From an uncultured Planktomarina sp. (GTDB lineage Bacteria > Pseudomonadota > Alphaproteobacteria > Rhodobacterales > Rhodobacteraceae), in the NCBI GenBank assembly GCA_905182425.1, contig CAJJBP010000011.1, forward strand, positions 62,001-126,000: DNA of 64,000 bases. The letters run 5' to 3'. A program made the translations under genes and the position numbers. How positions within the stretch are numbered: the first letter of the stretch is position 1; each line of letters begins with the position of its first letter. Positions 29,292 through 38,728 of this stretch are shown piece after piece. The notes under the pieces are model-generated. The model saw nothing but the letters and a program-made list of their open reading frames with translations, was not told the DNA's origin and made no database searches.

Positions 29292-30392
29292 TCAACCAAA
29301 AACCTGGACTTTTTTATCGAAAGAAGTAAGGCAATCTGCCCCATCCTGCCCAACGTGCACGTTATCTTCAATGCGCACTCCAAGTTCACCAGTTATGTAT
29401 AGCCCTGGCTCGATAGTGAATACCATTCCTTGCGCCATCAACGTTTTATTACTTCGCAAAACTTGCGGCGCTTCATGAATATCAATTCCTAAGCCATGAC
29501 CAGTTTTGTGCAAGATAAAATCAGCGTAGGGTGAGTTTTCGAGTATGCAAGTTGCAACATCATCAACCAGACCCACAGATATGCCAACCCTGACTTTATT
29601 TATAGCTGCTTCATTAGCTTGCCGAACGACATCATAAATCTTATGATTTTCATCGGAAAGATGTTGGCAGAAAAAAGTACGCGTAATGTCTGCATGCATA
29701 CCTCCATAAGAAGCGCCAAAATCAATTAAAAGGCATGCTCCGGGGATGATTTTCTGGCCAGATGACGTGCCGTGTGGGTTCGCAGCCCCAGCCCCTGTCA
29801 ATACTATCGGATCAAAAGAGAAACCCTCAGCCCCATTTGATAACATTGCCTGCTGCAACCGCGCTTTAACTTGCAATTCTGTATGACCGGGGTGGGTTGC
29901 ATCCAAAACCTCTTTTAAAGAAGTTTCACTAATTTTTATAGCCTGGCGCAAAGCATGCAATTCAGTTTCATCCTTTAAAATGCGCAACCCTGAAAGGACA
30001 GTATCAGCATCAATTACTTTGTCATTTTCCCAGAACTCATTAAGTAAATAAAATTCCATCATCCGCATACGGAGGCCTTCCACACCAATAGTGATGGGGC
30101 CACACTTGTCCGCAAGCCAAGAGAAAGCCGCTCTAGGGCCATCAGCGTCGGTCCAATAAAACGTTTTTGTGGTAGGCATGGCTTGTGACCATTTTTGCTT
30201 TTCCAATGATGGCATAATTGCAAATTGCGCACCATCAGTGCGAATAACAAAAACTGTTGGCCGTTCCATCAAGTGCAGCTCCACACCAGTCAGATATACA
30301 AAGTTTGGACCCGGCACAAAGGCAAAGGCCTGGATTTCCGAGCTTAAAGCAAGTTCAATCAAACGTTTAATACGACCTGAGGGAACACTCAC
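29292..30392 (-). CDS. M24 family Xaa-Pro dipeptidase/aminopeptidase
   Basis: Pita-bread metallopeptidase. Five metal ligands are visible: Asp in LLIDFGASYGG, Asp in HADITRTF, His in HKTGHGLGIDIHE, Glu in FTIEPGLY and Glu in VRIEDNVHV. The N-terminal creatinase-like domain occupies about residues 1-130. Length 366 fits PepQ-like enzymes; a creatinase-type activity cannot be excluded. The start is a GTG and the ribosome site is unclear. Expressed alone on this strand. Confidence 0.9.
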   Translation of the reverse strand: MSVPSGRIKRLIELALSSEIQAFAFVPGPNFVYLTGVELHLMERPTVFVIRTDGAQFAIMPSLEKQKWSQAMPTTKTFYWTDADGPRAAFSWLADKCGPITIGVEGLRMRMMEFYLLNEFWENDKVIDADTVLSGLRILKDETELHALRQAIKISETSLKEVLDATHPGHTELQVKARLQQAMLSNGAEGFSFDPIVLTGAGAANPHGTSSGQKIIPGACLLIDFGASYGGMHADITRTFFCQHLSDENHKIYDVVRQANEAAINKVRVGISVGLVDDVATCILENSPYADFILHKTGHGLGIDIHEAPQVLRSNKTLMAQGMVFTIEPGLYITGELGVRIEDNVHVGQDGADCLTSFDKKVQVFG

Positions 30393-30635
30393 GCGAAGTA
30401 CCCGGTCTTAAAATAGTATCTATACATACTAAATACTAACAAATCTTTAGTGTCGTCGATAGAGGACAATATGCGAATAACAAAAGAGCGCAATTTAATA
30501 AGCACATTTTATCCTATTGTTTTGGAAACCCTAACTATAACTTGCCTATCGACATACCATAAACGCAAAGTAGTTAAACTGAACTAGTACTGGACGCTGT
30601 AAACAATAACTTTTTCACAAATGGGAGCAACAATT

Positions 30636-30944
30636 ATGAAAGTATACTTTTTAGGCGCTTACAGCGAAGATGCCCACCGTGGTATGATGGCAAGCAGCTT
30701 CACAGCTTGAAAAAAAGCACTTTCTGTTATGCTTGAAAAGGTTAATAGTAAGATAGTTAGTATGTCTTACTTTCAGGGGGATGGGATGAATTCTTAATGC
30801 TACCTGAAGTGGATGTCGACAAAAATCGAAGTCGCAAAAAAAATCTGGGTGCTACCAGATGCCGGTACAGGAGTAGTCATCTCATTGACAACTATACGAG
30901 CGACACTGAAATGTTTAAGCGTCGCTCGCTTCAATTGTTGCTAG
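30636..30944 (+). pseudogene. Broken GYD-domain protein
   Basis: MKVYFLGAYSEDAHRGMM resembles the start of GYD-domain proteins (small dimeric alpha-beta barrel). A TGA at 30708 interrupts before KKALSVMLEKVNSKIVSMSYFQG; GWDEFLMLPEVDVDK continues in a second frame, and a later piece GTGVVISLTTIRA is back in the first frame, ending at TAG 30942. GGGAGC precedes the ATG. At least one nonsense change and two shifts make it non-functional. Recognition is from pattern only. Confidence 0.55.
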
Positions 30945-30959
30945 CATTCGATACGAAGT

Positions 30960-31181
30960 CTACACAAAGCCCACTAGATTAAAGTTGATGGGCACTTCAT
31001 TTTCTTTTGAGATGTTTTGGGCATCCAATTCAGCTGTAAGTTGCAACTTAATATTTTCAATATAGTTACTACGCTCGTACCCTAATTCTTTAAATTGGCT
31101 ATCAGATATATAACGCATCGCAGATGCACTTACAGATGCCTGACGGGCAACAACAATGGCTTTAAGTAATTGTCTAAACAT
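30960..31181 (-). CDS. DUF1127 small basic protein, copy B
   Basis: A 73-residue protein, MFRQLLKAIVVARQAS, with YISDSQFKELGYERSNY matching the DUF1127 pattern. AAGGAAAT lies before the ATG. It resembles copy A at 23308-23526 along its whole length (QLL, ARQAS, Y-x-x-x-SQ, G-x-x-R-x-N, AELDA, and a hydrophobic N-L-x-G-x-V end). Function as for copy A is by family inference only. Confidence 0.84.
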   Translation of the reverse strand: MFRQLLKAIVVARQASVSASAMRYISDSQFKELGYERSNYIENIKLQLTAELDAQNISKENEVPINFNLVGFV

Positions 31182-32020
31182 TTTATTTCCTTCAATATAA
31201 CAATAATCCCTTATCGCCGTACTGACTGTCCTACATCAGATAATTTAGAAATGCCGGTATGCGCATAGCGCATACGTACCCATCAAAAAACTAATTACAC
31301 GCTTACATTTTGTTTAAATTTGCAGATTAATTAGTAACAGAGCCAATCATTTTTCACGAAGTTAAGAACTGATATATTTTATCGATACAGCAACACTGCC
31401 AGCAACACTGAGACCACGGTTAAGGTCTAAAAAAGTGGAAGCTACCCAAAATTCTTAACAAGAAAACAAATTGTTGACACTTTAACCCGCACCAAAATAA
31501 CTTACTGAGCCACTGAAGCGTTATTATAGAAGAATAACATGACATTTATGGGCGTTTTGCATTGGACTGCTTGAGAAAGAACCAATAAAATGACCTCGAC
31601 TGCAAACAAAAAGTTTACTCCATTAATTATACTTGTGGGTGCAAGTAACGTGCAAATGATACGCACTAGTGATTAACAATATGTGATGTAAAGTCTTACC
31701 CTGCCGCAGCAGCTCAAGCAAAGATTGCAGATATAAAAGCGCAAGTTACAATTGATTTTTCATAAAAATTTATAGTATGCAAGCATGTGAAATAACCGGT
31801 AGTTCGTAGATCACAATTTAACCTGAACTTAACTTTTGCGAGCTATAATAAGTCCACAGTCCTCTTTGTGATTTGCGTGGCACCAATAAGTGTAGTTTAA
31901 CCATCTACTTAACGACTGCAAGCCAACATGAAGCTATAAAGGATAATACCAAAAGGTATTGTTTTGGTATTGATTAGCTGAAATTAAAAGTTGCAAATTA
32001 TGAAAGTAAGAGGAATCAGT
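31182..32020. other. Intergenic region with possible gene remnants
   Basis: About 840 bases without a complete gene. A 28-codon frame near 31590 and a later stretch reading YPAAAAQAKIADIKAQ near 31695-31760 may be pieces of one decayed small protein of the GYD or ABM kind. This is a weak impression. Confidence 0.35.
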
Positions 32021-32545
32021 ATGAAGATTTATACATTTTTTATCATAATTTTATGTTTGGCAGGATGCAGCTTGTCTCCATCTTTAAGAGATCCAAAGCT
32101 GTCTGAGCAACAATTGAATTTAGAAGAGTTTTTCAATGGAAAGGTTATAGCCTATGGACAGTTTCAAGACGTTCTGGGGAATGTTAGCCGCCGCTTTAAT
32201 GTGGATATCCATGGGGCTTTGAACCAAGATCAACTTACATTAACGGAGAATTTTTCATATTCTGACGGAACCTCTGAACAGCGTATTTGGAATTTAACCA
32301 AAGTAGGGGACCAAAAGTGGACCGGTTTTGCTGATGGTGTTCTAGGTAAAGCTGAGGGCGAAGAGTCTGGAGACACATTCTACTGGAACTATACTATTGA
32401 TTTGCCCTTACCTGATGGGAAAATGCGCGTCACATTTAACGACTATATGTGGCTTTTGTCTCCTAACCGTATGTTGAATAAGGCATATATGTCCAAATGG
32501 GGTATTCCTTTGGGAGAGGTAACAATTATATTCGAGAAACAATAA
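32021..32545 (+). CDS. DUF3833 family lipoprotein
   Basis: 174 residues with a short signal peptide ending in a lipobox (LCLAGCS), so Cys16 or so is lipidated and the protein is membrane-anchored. The rest fits DUF3833: FFNGKVIAYGQFQD, RRFNVDIHG, LTENFSYSDGTSEQRIW, YTIDLPLPDGK and FNDYMWLL. AGAGGA about 10 bases before this ATG selects it over an upstream start at 31991. Function unknown. Confidence 0.72.
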   Translation: MKIYTFFIIILCLAGCSLSPSLRDPKLSEQQLNLEEFFNGKVIAYGQFQDVLGNVSRRFNVDIHGALNQDQLTLTENFSYSDGTSEQRIWNLTKVGDQKWTGFADGVLGKAEGEESGDTFYWNYTIDLPLPDGKMRVTFNDYMWLLSPNRMLNKAYMSKWGIPLGEVTIIFEKQ

Positions 32546-32663
32546 ATAAGTTGTGGGTCGAGTTTAGTCACGCGGTTAGAACCCAACCCAAATCGATCAA
32601 GTAAAGGGCCAGCATAATTTTGTACTAAACATCCTCCCGCTTGATCATCGCAACTATAACTTT

Positions 32664-32909
32664 TCAGCCAGATTTTTTATTTAAATCAATTGCTATGGCG
32701 CGTTTTCCTGCATTCTGAGGCTTAAATTGAGTACCAATACCTTCAAGATTTAGATCTTCGATTGAACCCTCTTCACGCATCATGTCATACCGGCCTAAAG
32801 GTTCTATTTTGATCACATCTGCACCCAGAACAGACAATTGATAGGTACAGAATGGTCCCGCTAAAACATGGGTCAAATCTAAAACTCGGATACCTTCAAA
32901 TGGTTGCAT
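32664..32909 (-). pseudogene. N-terminal fragment of a CaiB/BaiF CoA-transferase
   Basis: 81 residues beginning MQPFEGIRVLDLTHVLAGPFCTY, the class III CoA-transferase N-terminus, through GADVIKIEPLG and KRAIAIDLNKKSG, then a stop. Full proteins are about 400 residues with the catalytic Asp further on. The downstream 120 bases do not continue the homology, so the rest is deleted. It follows the leftward FAD dehydrogenase on the same strand. GGGAG before its ATG is still present. Confidence 0.78.
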
Positions 32910-32955
32910 AGCAATCTCCCTCTGTTTAATTCAAACCAGAGATAAACCTTTTAAC

Positions 32956-33027
32956 AAGCTCAGGTTGCGACATCACAAAAATTAAAACAATAGATTTAGG
33001 TCATTAATTTATGTCGCAACTGAGCTT
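32956..33027. repeat. 72-bp inverted repeat containing TTGCGACAT/ATGTCGCAA
   Basis: Arms at 32956-32973 and 33011-33027 are inverted copies (18 and 17 bases, one base missing), separated by 37 bases. It lies between the FAD dehydrogenase stop and the CoA-transferase fragment. There is no T-run, so a simple terminator is unlikely. A further ATGTCGCAA occurs at 35632. Confidence 0.75.
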
Positions 33028-33048
33028 TTAAGAATAAAAATGGTCAAG

Positions 33049-35460
33049 TTATTCACGCAACAGAGCACCGCTTGGATCAAATGGTGGCTCCTTCAGCACA
33101 ATACCTTTGTGCGGAAGTCCAATTACCATAACCTTAACCTCATCCCCTGGGGAGACGTTCTTGAGATAACATAGCGCCAAGGACTTTTTAACGCCGTACC
33201 CATAGGACCCAGATGTGACGCGGCCAACACCCTTGCCGTTCAGATCAAAAATCGGCTCACCGCCCGTTGCATCTGCCTTGGTTGTATCCAAAATTTCAAT
33301 AATAGATAGGACCTCTCGCGGGGCTTTATCTTTGACAGCCAGATATGCATCTTTGTGAAGAAAGTCCTTATCTAGTTTGATTAAAGCCTCAAGGCCAACC
33401 TCTTGGGGCCAATATTCAGGACTGTACTCACGCGACCATGATCCATAGCCTTTCTCAACCCGCAGGCTCATCAATGCCCGTCCACCAACGGGTCCTGCTC
33501 CGTAAGTCTTACCGGCTTCTAACAGCGCATTATAAAGGCGCAACTGATCTTCGGTTTTACAATGTAGCTCCCATCCAAGATCCCCTGTAAAAGAGACCCG
33601 CAAGGCCAAACAGTCGATGCCGGCCAATTCAATCTGTTTTGAACGCATAAAGGGAAAATGCGCTGTTGCAAGAGAAGTGTTCGTCAAACGCTGCAGCAAA
33701 TTACGGGACATTGGGCCCGCAACGTTAAAGCCACACATCGCATCGGTCACACTATCAAAAGTAACACCGTCTGGCATTGGAACCATGTCCCAGAACCTCT
33801 GGTGGTACCGTTCGGCCATGCCAGAGCCAATAATCATGAATTCAGCATCACCCAACCGGGTTACGGTGAAATCACCCGCAATTCCGCCCCTGACGCCAAT
33901 TAAGGGTGTGAGACAAGACCGCCCCACCGTTTTAGGCATATTATTTGCGAAAATTGCGTTCAGCCAGTCTGCAGCAGCCGTGCCACGTACACGGTATTTC
34001 GCAAAGTTTGAAATATCAATGATGCCGGCCTTTTCACGGAGCATCCTACATTCTCGGCCAACAGGTTCAAACCAGTTTTGTCGCGTAAACCCATTTGTGT
34101 CTTTAATGCCGGGCGTATCTGCAAACCATTGAGCGTGCTCCCAACCGTAATTTAATCCAAACACTCCACCTAGAGTTTTTTGCAATTCATGGATTGGACG
34201 TACACGGACCGGCCTGCCCGCTTCACGTTCTTCATTTGGAAAATGGATGGCAAAGCGTTTAGCATATTGATCACCAACACGGGCTTTGGTAAAAGCTTTA
34301 TCCGCCCATTTTCCAAATCGCGCCACATCCCAAGCGAACATGTCATAATGACTTTCACCTTCAATGATCCATTGGGCAGACATGAGGCCCATGCCACCAG
34401 ATTGGCTAAACCCAGGAATGATCCCGTTGCAGCAGAAGTAATTTTTTAGATCTGGATGTGGACCATAAAGCACATTGCTGTCAGGTGACCAAATCATTGG
34501 TCCGTTAATCACCCGTTTGATCCCAGCAGTCCCAATCGCAGGCACCCGTTCGATAGCACGCATCATGTTTTCTTCAATACGATCAAGGTCATCCGCAAAA
34601 AGTTCATGTGCAAAATCAAGCGGAGTCCCCTCTTCAGCCCAGAACCTTAGGTCTTTTTCATAAGCTCCAACCAAGAGGCCTTGGCCTTCTTGACGTAAAT
34701 AATACTCTCCATCACGGTCAGCAACGGAGGGCAAGCGGCGGCCCATATCAGCAATTTTTGAAATTGCTTCAGTCACAAAATACTGATGTTCTGTTGGCTG
34801 TAACGGTAGCTCAATACCCGCCAAAGCGGCCACTTCGCGTCCCCAAAGTCCCGCCGCATTTACTACCCATTGCGTATGGATATCACCGTTAGAAGTGCGA
34901 ACGATCCAGCTACCGTCCAATTGCTGCTCGGTTCCAGTTACAGGTGTAAAACGGTGGATTTCAGCGCCGCGCGCCCGCGCACCAGCAGCATAAGCATTGG
35001 TCACACCTGATGGATCAACATTGCCTCCATCCGGCTCAAACATAATGCAGCGAACTCCATCATAATTAACAAGAGGATGAAGACGCTCAGCTTCATCTCG
35101 ACTAACTTCATGGAAATTCATTCCATAAAACTTCGCTTTTGCAGCCTGTAGTCTTAATTGGTGCTCGCGGTTTTCAGTTTGCGCTAAGTAAAGACTACCA
35201 GGTTGAAAAACTCCACAGCCCTGCCCCGTTTCATCTTCCAACTCTTTGTACAAATTCATCGTATAATGTTGGATACGGCTGATGTTTGTGCTGTCATGCA
35301 GCCCATGGATATTCGCAGCCGCATGCCAGGTGGAACCGGAAGTTAACTCATTACGTTCAAGCATAACGACATCCGTCCATCCCAATTTAGTCAAATGATA
35401 AAGGATAGAGCAGCCAATTACTCCACCGCCGATTACAACAGCTTGGGCATGGGTTCGCAT
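33049..35460 (-). CDS. FAD/GcvT dehydrogenase, dimethylglycine or sarcosine dehydrogenase-like, copy A
   Basis: 803 residues with an N-terminal DAO-type FAD domain (VVIGGGVIGCSILYHL, GSTWHAAAN with the His that carries covalent FAD in dimethylglycine dehydrogenase), an FAO_M linker domain and a C-terminal aminomethyltransferase (GcvT) domain (SFTGDLGWELHC, ALMSLRVEKGYGSW). Such enzymes demethylate N-methylglycines and pass the C1 unit to tetrahydrofolate. It is a paralogue of the divergent gene at 35690. The exact N-methyl substrate is not predictable. Confidence 0.86.
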   Translation of the reverse strand: MRTHAQAVVIGGGVIGCSILYHLTKLGWTDVVMLERNELTSGSTWHAAANIHGLHDSTNISRIQHYTMNLYKELEDETGQGCGVFQPGSLYLAQTENREHQLRLQAAKAKFYGMNFHEVSRDEAERLHPLVNYDGVRCIMFEPDGGNVDPSGVTNAYAAGARARGAEIHRFTPVTGTEQQLDGSWIVRTSNGDIHTQWVVNAAGLWGREVAALAGIELPLQPTEHQYFVTEAISKIADMGRRLPSVADRDGEYYLRQEGQGLLVGAYEKDLRFWAEEGTPLDFAHELFADDLDRIEENMMRAIERVPAIGTAGIKRVINGPMIWSPDSNVLYGPHPDLKNYFCCNGIIPGFSQSGGMGLMSAQWIIEGESHYDMFAWDVARFGKWADKAFTKARVGDQYAKRFAIHFPNEEREAGRPVRVRPIHELQKTLGGVFGLNYGWEHAQWFADTPGIKDTNGFTRQNWFEPVGRECRMLREKAGIIDISNFAKYRVRGTAAADWLNAIFANNMPKTVGRSCLTPLIGVRGGIAGDFTVTRLGDAEFMIIGSGMAERYHQRFWDMVPMPDGVTFDSVTDAMCGFNVAGPMSRNLLQRLTNTSLATAHFPFMRSKQIELAGIDCLALRVSFTGDLGWELHCKTEDQLRLYNALLEAGKTYGAGPVGGRALMSLRVEKGYGSWSREYSPEYWPQEVGLEALIKLDKDFLHKDAYLAVKDKAPREVLSIIEILDTTKADATGGEPIFDLNGKGVGRVTSGSYGYGVKKSLALCYLKNVSPGDEVKVMVIGLPHKGIVLKEPPFDPSGALLRE

Positions 35461-35689
35461 AATATTCGTCTTTCTAAATAGTTTTCTAGACTAAGGGGTT
35501 TACCAACTTTAATAGCAAACGTTGCCGCAAAACGACATTTAATGTCATATTTAAGTCATGCTTATTGAAGACTTTAAAAAATACTAGTTAAAATAAAATT
35601 TCGCCTTTTTTTTACAATTAGATGTCGCAATCCACTAGGCAAATCAAAAATCAAGAATGATAATGCTTTAAAACAAAAGGAGAAGCAAA
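35461..35689. promoter_or_regulatory. Shared intergenic promoter region of the two FAD/GcvT genes
   Basis: 229 bases between divergent starts. A palindrome GACATTTAATGTC (35534-35546) and ATGTCGCAA (35632-35640), also present in the inverted repeat at 32956-33027, are candidate operator sites. AAAGGAG precedes the rightward ATG. No regulator gene is adjacent. Confidence 0.4.
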
Positions 35690-38080
35690 ATGCAAACCAC
35701 CACTCGGGTTGCAGTCATCGGCGGTGGCGTCGTCGGATGCTCAGTATTGTATCACCTGACCAAATTAGGTTGGTCAGACGTTATGTTAATTGAACGCTCA
35801 GAATTGACATCCGGGTCCACATGGCATGCCGCGGGTGGTTTTCATACCTTGAATGGCGACACAAATATGGCAGCCCTTCAAGGATATACAATAAACTTAT
35901 ATAAAGAACTGGAAGAAATCACTGGCCTGTCGTGTGGACTGCACCATGTTGGCGGCATAACTTTAGCGGATAATAAAGATCGATTTGACATGCTTGTCGC
36001 CGAACGTGCTAAACACCGTTATATGGGCCTTAAAACAGAAATCGTAGGTCCAGAAGAAATTGCAAAAATTGCCCCCGTGACTAATTTAGATGGAGTAATT
36101 GGTGCGCTTTATGATCCCTTGGACGGCCATCTCGATCCCTCTGGCACAACCCATGCCTACGCCAAGGCAGCGCGCATGGGGGGGGCCACGATCGAGACAC
36201 ATTGTAAGGTCCTCCAAACAAATCAACGTCTAGATGGAACTTGGGATATTATAACTAACAAAAGCAGCATTCATGCCGAACATATTGTGAATGCTGCGGG
36301 TCTTTGGGCGCGTGAAGTTGGAGCTATGGCCGGAGTTTACTTCCCACTTTTGCCAATGGAGCACCAATATATTATAACTGAAGAAGTTCCAGAGATTGCA
36401 TCCATAATTGACGCAGGTGGTGAACATCCGCATGTAATGGATCCAGCGGGTGAAAGCTATTTGCGGCAAGAGGGCCGCGGCTTGTGCATCGGGTTCTATG
36501 AACAACCATGTCGGCCATGGTCGGTAAACGGAACTCCTTGGGATTTCGGGCATGAGTTGTTGCCAGATGATTTTGACAAAATTGAAGAAAGTATCGCCTT
36601 TGCCTACAAGCGTTTTCCAGCACTTGAACGTGCTGGAGTAAAATCAGTTATCCATGGTCCATTCACATTTGCACCGGATGGAAATCCACTGGTTGGACCT
36701 GTTCCCGGTATACGGAATTACTGGTCAGCTTGTGCTGTTATGGCTGGGTTCAGTCAGGGTGGCGGCGTTGGTCTCACATTGGCACAATGGATGGTTGAGG
36801 GCGAACCTGAACGTGATGTATTCGCAATGGATTGCGCACGTTTTGGCAAATGGATCACCCCGGGATACACAGTTCCAAAAGTGATAGAGAACTATCAGCG
36901 GCGGTTCTCAGTAAGTTATCCAAACGAAGAATTGCCTGCTGCCCGTGGCGTTCGAAGAACACCAATGTATGATAAATTTTCAGCGATGGGTGCGGTTTGG
37001 GGGGCTCAATTTGGTCTCGAAGTGCCAAACTATTTTGCAAAAGAGGGTGAGCCCCGCTTTGAGACGCCCTCATTCCGCAGATCTGACGCTTGGGAAGCCA
37101 CCAAACGAGAGGTCAAAGCTGTCAGGTCAGGTGTTGGGATTAATGAAGTTCATAATTTCTCAAAGTTCTGGGTGACAGGCCCTAACGCTCGCAGTTGGCT
37201 TGACCGGATCATGGCAGGTCGGATACCTCGACCTGGAAGATTATCACTTACGCCAATGTTGTCTCCAAAAGGTAAATTAGTTGGAGACTTCACTGTTTCT
37301 TGCGTCGAGGAAGGCAAATTTCAATTGACTGCAAGCTATGGCAGCCAAGAATTCCACCACCGTTGGTTTTTACAAAACATGGACAAAGGGGTTCAACTGG
37401 AAAACATATCAGACAGGCGAAACGGTTTTCAGATCGCCGGCCCAAAAGCCGCCGAAGTTCTGCAACGTTGTACGGCAACAGATGTATCAAAAATTAAATT
37501 TCTAGATGTTATGGTAATAAATGTCGGCGATACTGAATGTTTACTTCAGCAGGTTAGCTATACCGGGGACCACGGCTTCGAACTCTATTGCGATCCGATG
37601 GCTCAACGTTCGTTATGGGACACTCTATGGACGGCAGGACGGCCAGACGGCATAACACCGTTCGGGATGCGGGCTATGATGTCCTTACGTTTGGATAGGT
37701 TCTTTGGCTCTTGGATGACAGAATTTTCACCAGACTATACCGCGGCAGAAACTGGCCTTGATCGATTTATCAGTTTTAAAAAAAATACCGACTTCATTGG
37801 GCGTGCCGCAGCCGAAGCAGAGCGCGCAACGCCCCCAGACCGCCAGCTAGTAGCCCTTGAAGTTGAAGCATCTGACGCAGATGTTGTAGCCTATGAGCCC
37901 GTGTTTATAGATGGCGAAGTTCAAGGTTTCTGTACGTCTGGCGGTTATTCACATCATGCTGAAAAATCCATTGCCTTCGCCCTTGTACCAAGAGACAGGG
38001 CAATGGTCGATTTAGAGGTTGAGATTGAAATTTTAGGTCAAAGATGCATCGCACGCCGCATCATTGAGCCTCTGATCTAG
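35690..38080 (+). CDS. FAD/GcvT dehydrogenase, dimethylglycine or sarcosine dehydrogenase-like, copy B
   Basis: 796 residues with the same architecture as copy A: VAVIGGGVVGCSVLYHL, GSTWHAAGG (His for covalent flavin), FAO_M, and GcvT domain (SYTGDHGFELYC, MRAMMSLRLDRFFGSW). It probably oxidises an N-methylated glycine or related compound in the cytosol, delivering formaldehyde or methylene-THF. The strong AAAGGAG fixes the start. A MocA-like gene follows after 18 bases. The two paralogues differ along their whole length, so duplication is not recent. Confidence 0.86.
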   Translation: MQTTTRVAVIGGGVVGCSVLYHLTKLGWSDVMLIERSELTSGSTWHAAGGFHTLNGDTNMAALQGYTINLYKELEEITGLSCGLHHVGGITLADNKDRFDMLVAERAKHRYMGLKTEIVGPEEIAKIAPVTNLDGVIGALYDPLDGHLDPSGTTHAYAKAARMGGATIETHCKVLQTNQRLDGTWDIITNKSSIHAEHIVNAAGLWAREVGAMAGVYFPLLPMEHQYIITEEVPEIASIIDAGGEHPHVMDPAGESYLRQEGRGLCIGFYEQPCRPWSVNGTPWDFGHELLPDDFDKIEESIAFAYKRFPALERAGVKSVIHGPFTFAPDGNPLVGPVPGIRNYWSACAVMAGFSQGGGVGLTLAQWMVEGEPERDVFAMDCARFGKWITPGYTVPKVIENYQRRFSVSYPNEELPAARGVRRTPMYDKFSAMGAVWGAQFGLEVPNYFAKEGEPRFETPSFRRSDAWEATKREVKAVRSGVGINEVHNFSKFWVTGPNARSWLDRIMAGRIPRPGRLSLTPMLSPKGKLVGDFTVSCVEEGKFQLTASYGSQEFHHRWFLQNMDKGVQLENISDRRNGFQIAGPKAAEVLQRCTATDVSKIKFLDVMVINVGDTECLLQQVSYTGDHGFELYCDPMAQRSLWDTLWTAGRPDGITPFGMRAMMSLRLDRFFGSWMTEFSPDYTAAETGLDRFISFKKNTDFIGRAAAEAERATPPDRQLVALEVEASDADVVAYEPVFIDGEVQGFCTSGGYSHHAEKSIAFALVPRDRAMVDLEVEIEILGQRCIARRIIEPLI

Positions 38081-38098
38081 TGGATCTAGGTTGGTCAT

Positions 38099-38728
38099 AT
38101 GAATACTGAAAGTCAAATAAAGCCCCTGATTTTAATTTGTGCCGCAGGGCAATCCCGACGCATGATGCCCCGCGACAAACTCATGTTACCAGTTAATGAA
38201 CACCCCATGTTGCGGCATATAGGACTTGAAATTGCGGAATTAAATTATCCGACAGTCGCCGCCCTGCCCCCGCACCCCCATCCTAGGTGGGATGCCCTGG
38301 ACGGATTAGACATTTTATGTTGTTCATTTGTGGAAAGCGTCGAAGGGCTTTCCGGGACATTGCGCGCAGCAGTCGCAACCATCCCGCAAGAAATCACCCA
38401 TCTTTGTGTCGTGTTGGCAGATCTGCCACATCTTCGAGCGCGCGATTTCATAGATGTATTCAAGGCTGTCAGGGCCAACCCATCGGCCACAATATGGCGA
38501 CCAATTACCGCCTCTGGCCAACCTGCACACCCAACGGTATTTCACCGTCGAAGCTTCCAGGCGTTTGCTTCTATAAAGGGTGACGAAGGCGCAAAGAACA
38601 TCATATCAGCATTCCAAAAAGATATGATTTCAGTTTCATGTGATCCAGTGTCAGGAGTGCACGACATTGATACTCCTGAAGAGTATTTAGAGTTTTTAAA
38701 GCAACAAGAGAGCCTCGCTCCCCAATAG
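38099..38728 (+). CDS. MocA/MobA-like nucleotidyltransferase
   Basis: A 209-residue NTP-transferase fold: ICAAGQSRRMMPRDKLMLPV (nucleotide loop and Lys), VVLADLPHLRARD (metal-binding Asp) and ASGQPAHPTVF. This resembles molybdenum cofactor cytidylyltransferase (MocA), which makes MCD for xanthine-dehydrogenase-type enzymes. No molybdoenzyme gene is in the window. It is 18 bases behind FAD/GcvT copy B and probably cotranscribed, so another nucleotidyl-transfer role is possible. Confidence 0.74.
   Translation: MNTESQIKPLILICAAGQSRRMMPRDKLMLPVNEHPMLRHIGLEIAELNYPTVAALPPHPHPRWDALDGLDILCCSFVESVEGLSGTLRAAVATIPQEITHLCVVLADLPHLRARDFIDVFKAVRANPSATIWRPITASGQPAHPTVFHRRSFQAFASIKGDEGAKNIISAFQKDMISVSCDPVSGVHDIDTPEEYLEFLKQQESLAPQ

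Noticed and set aside
30900-30940. Terminator for DUF1127 copy B (GAGCGAC/GTCGCTC hairpin)
   Set aside because: The loop is long and there is no T-run on either strand; not strong enough to list as a terminator.
33617-34132. 171-codon rightward frame within FAD/GcvT copy A
   Set aside because: It is antisense to a strongly conserved GcvT-fused dehydrogenase and has no family character.
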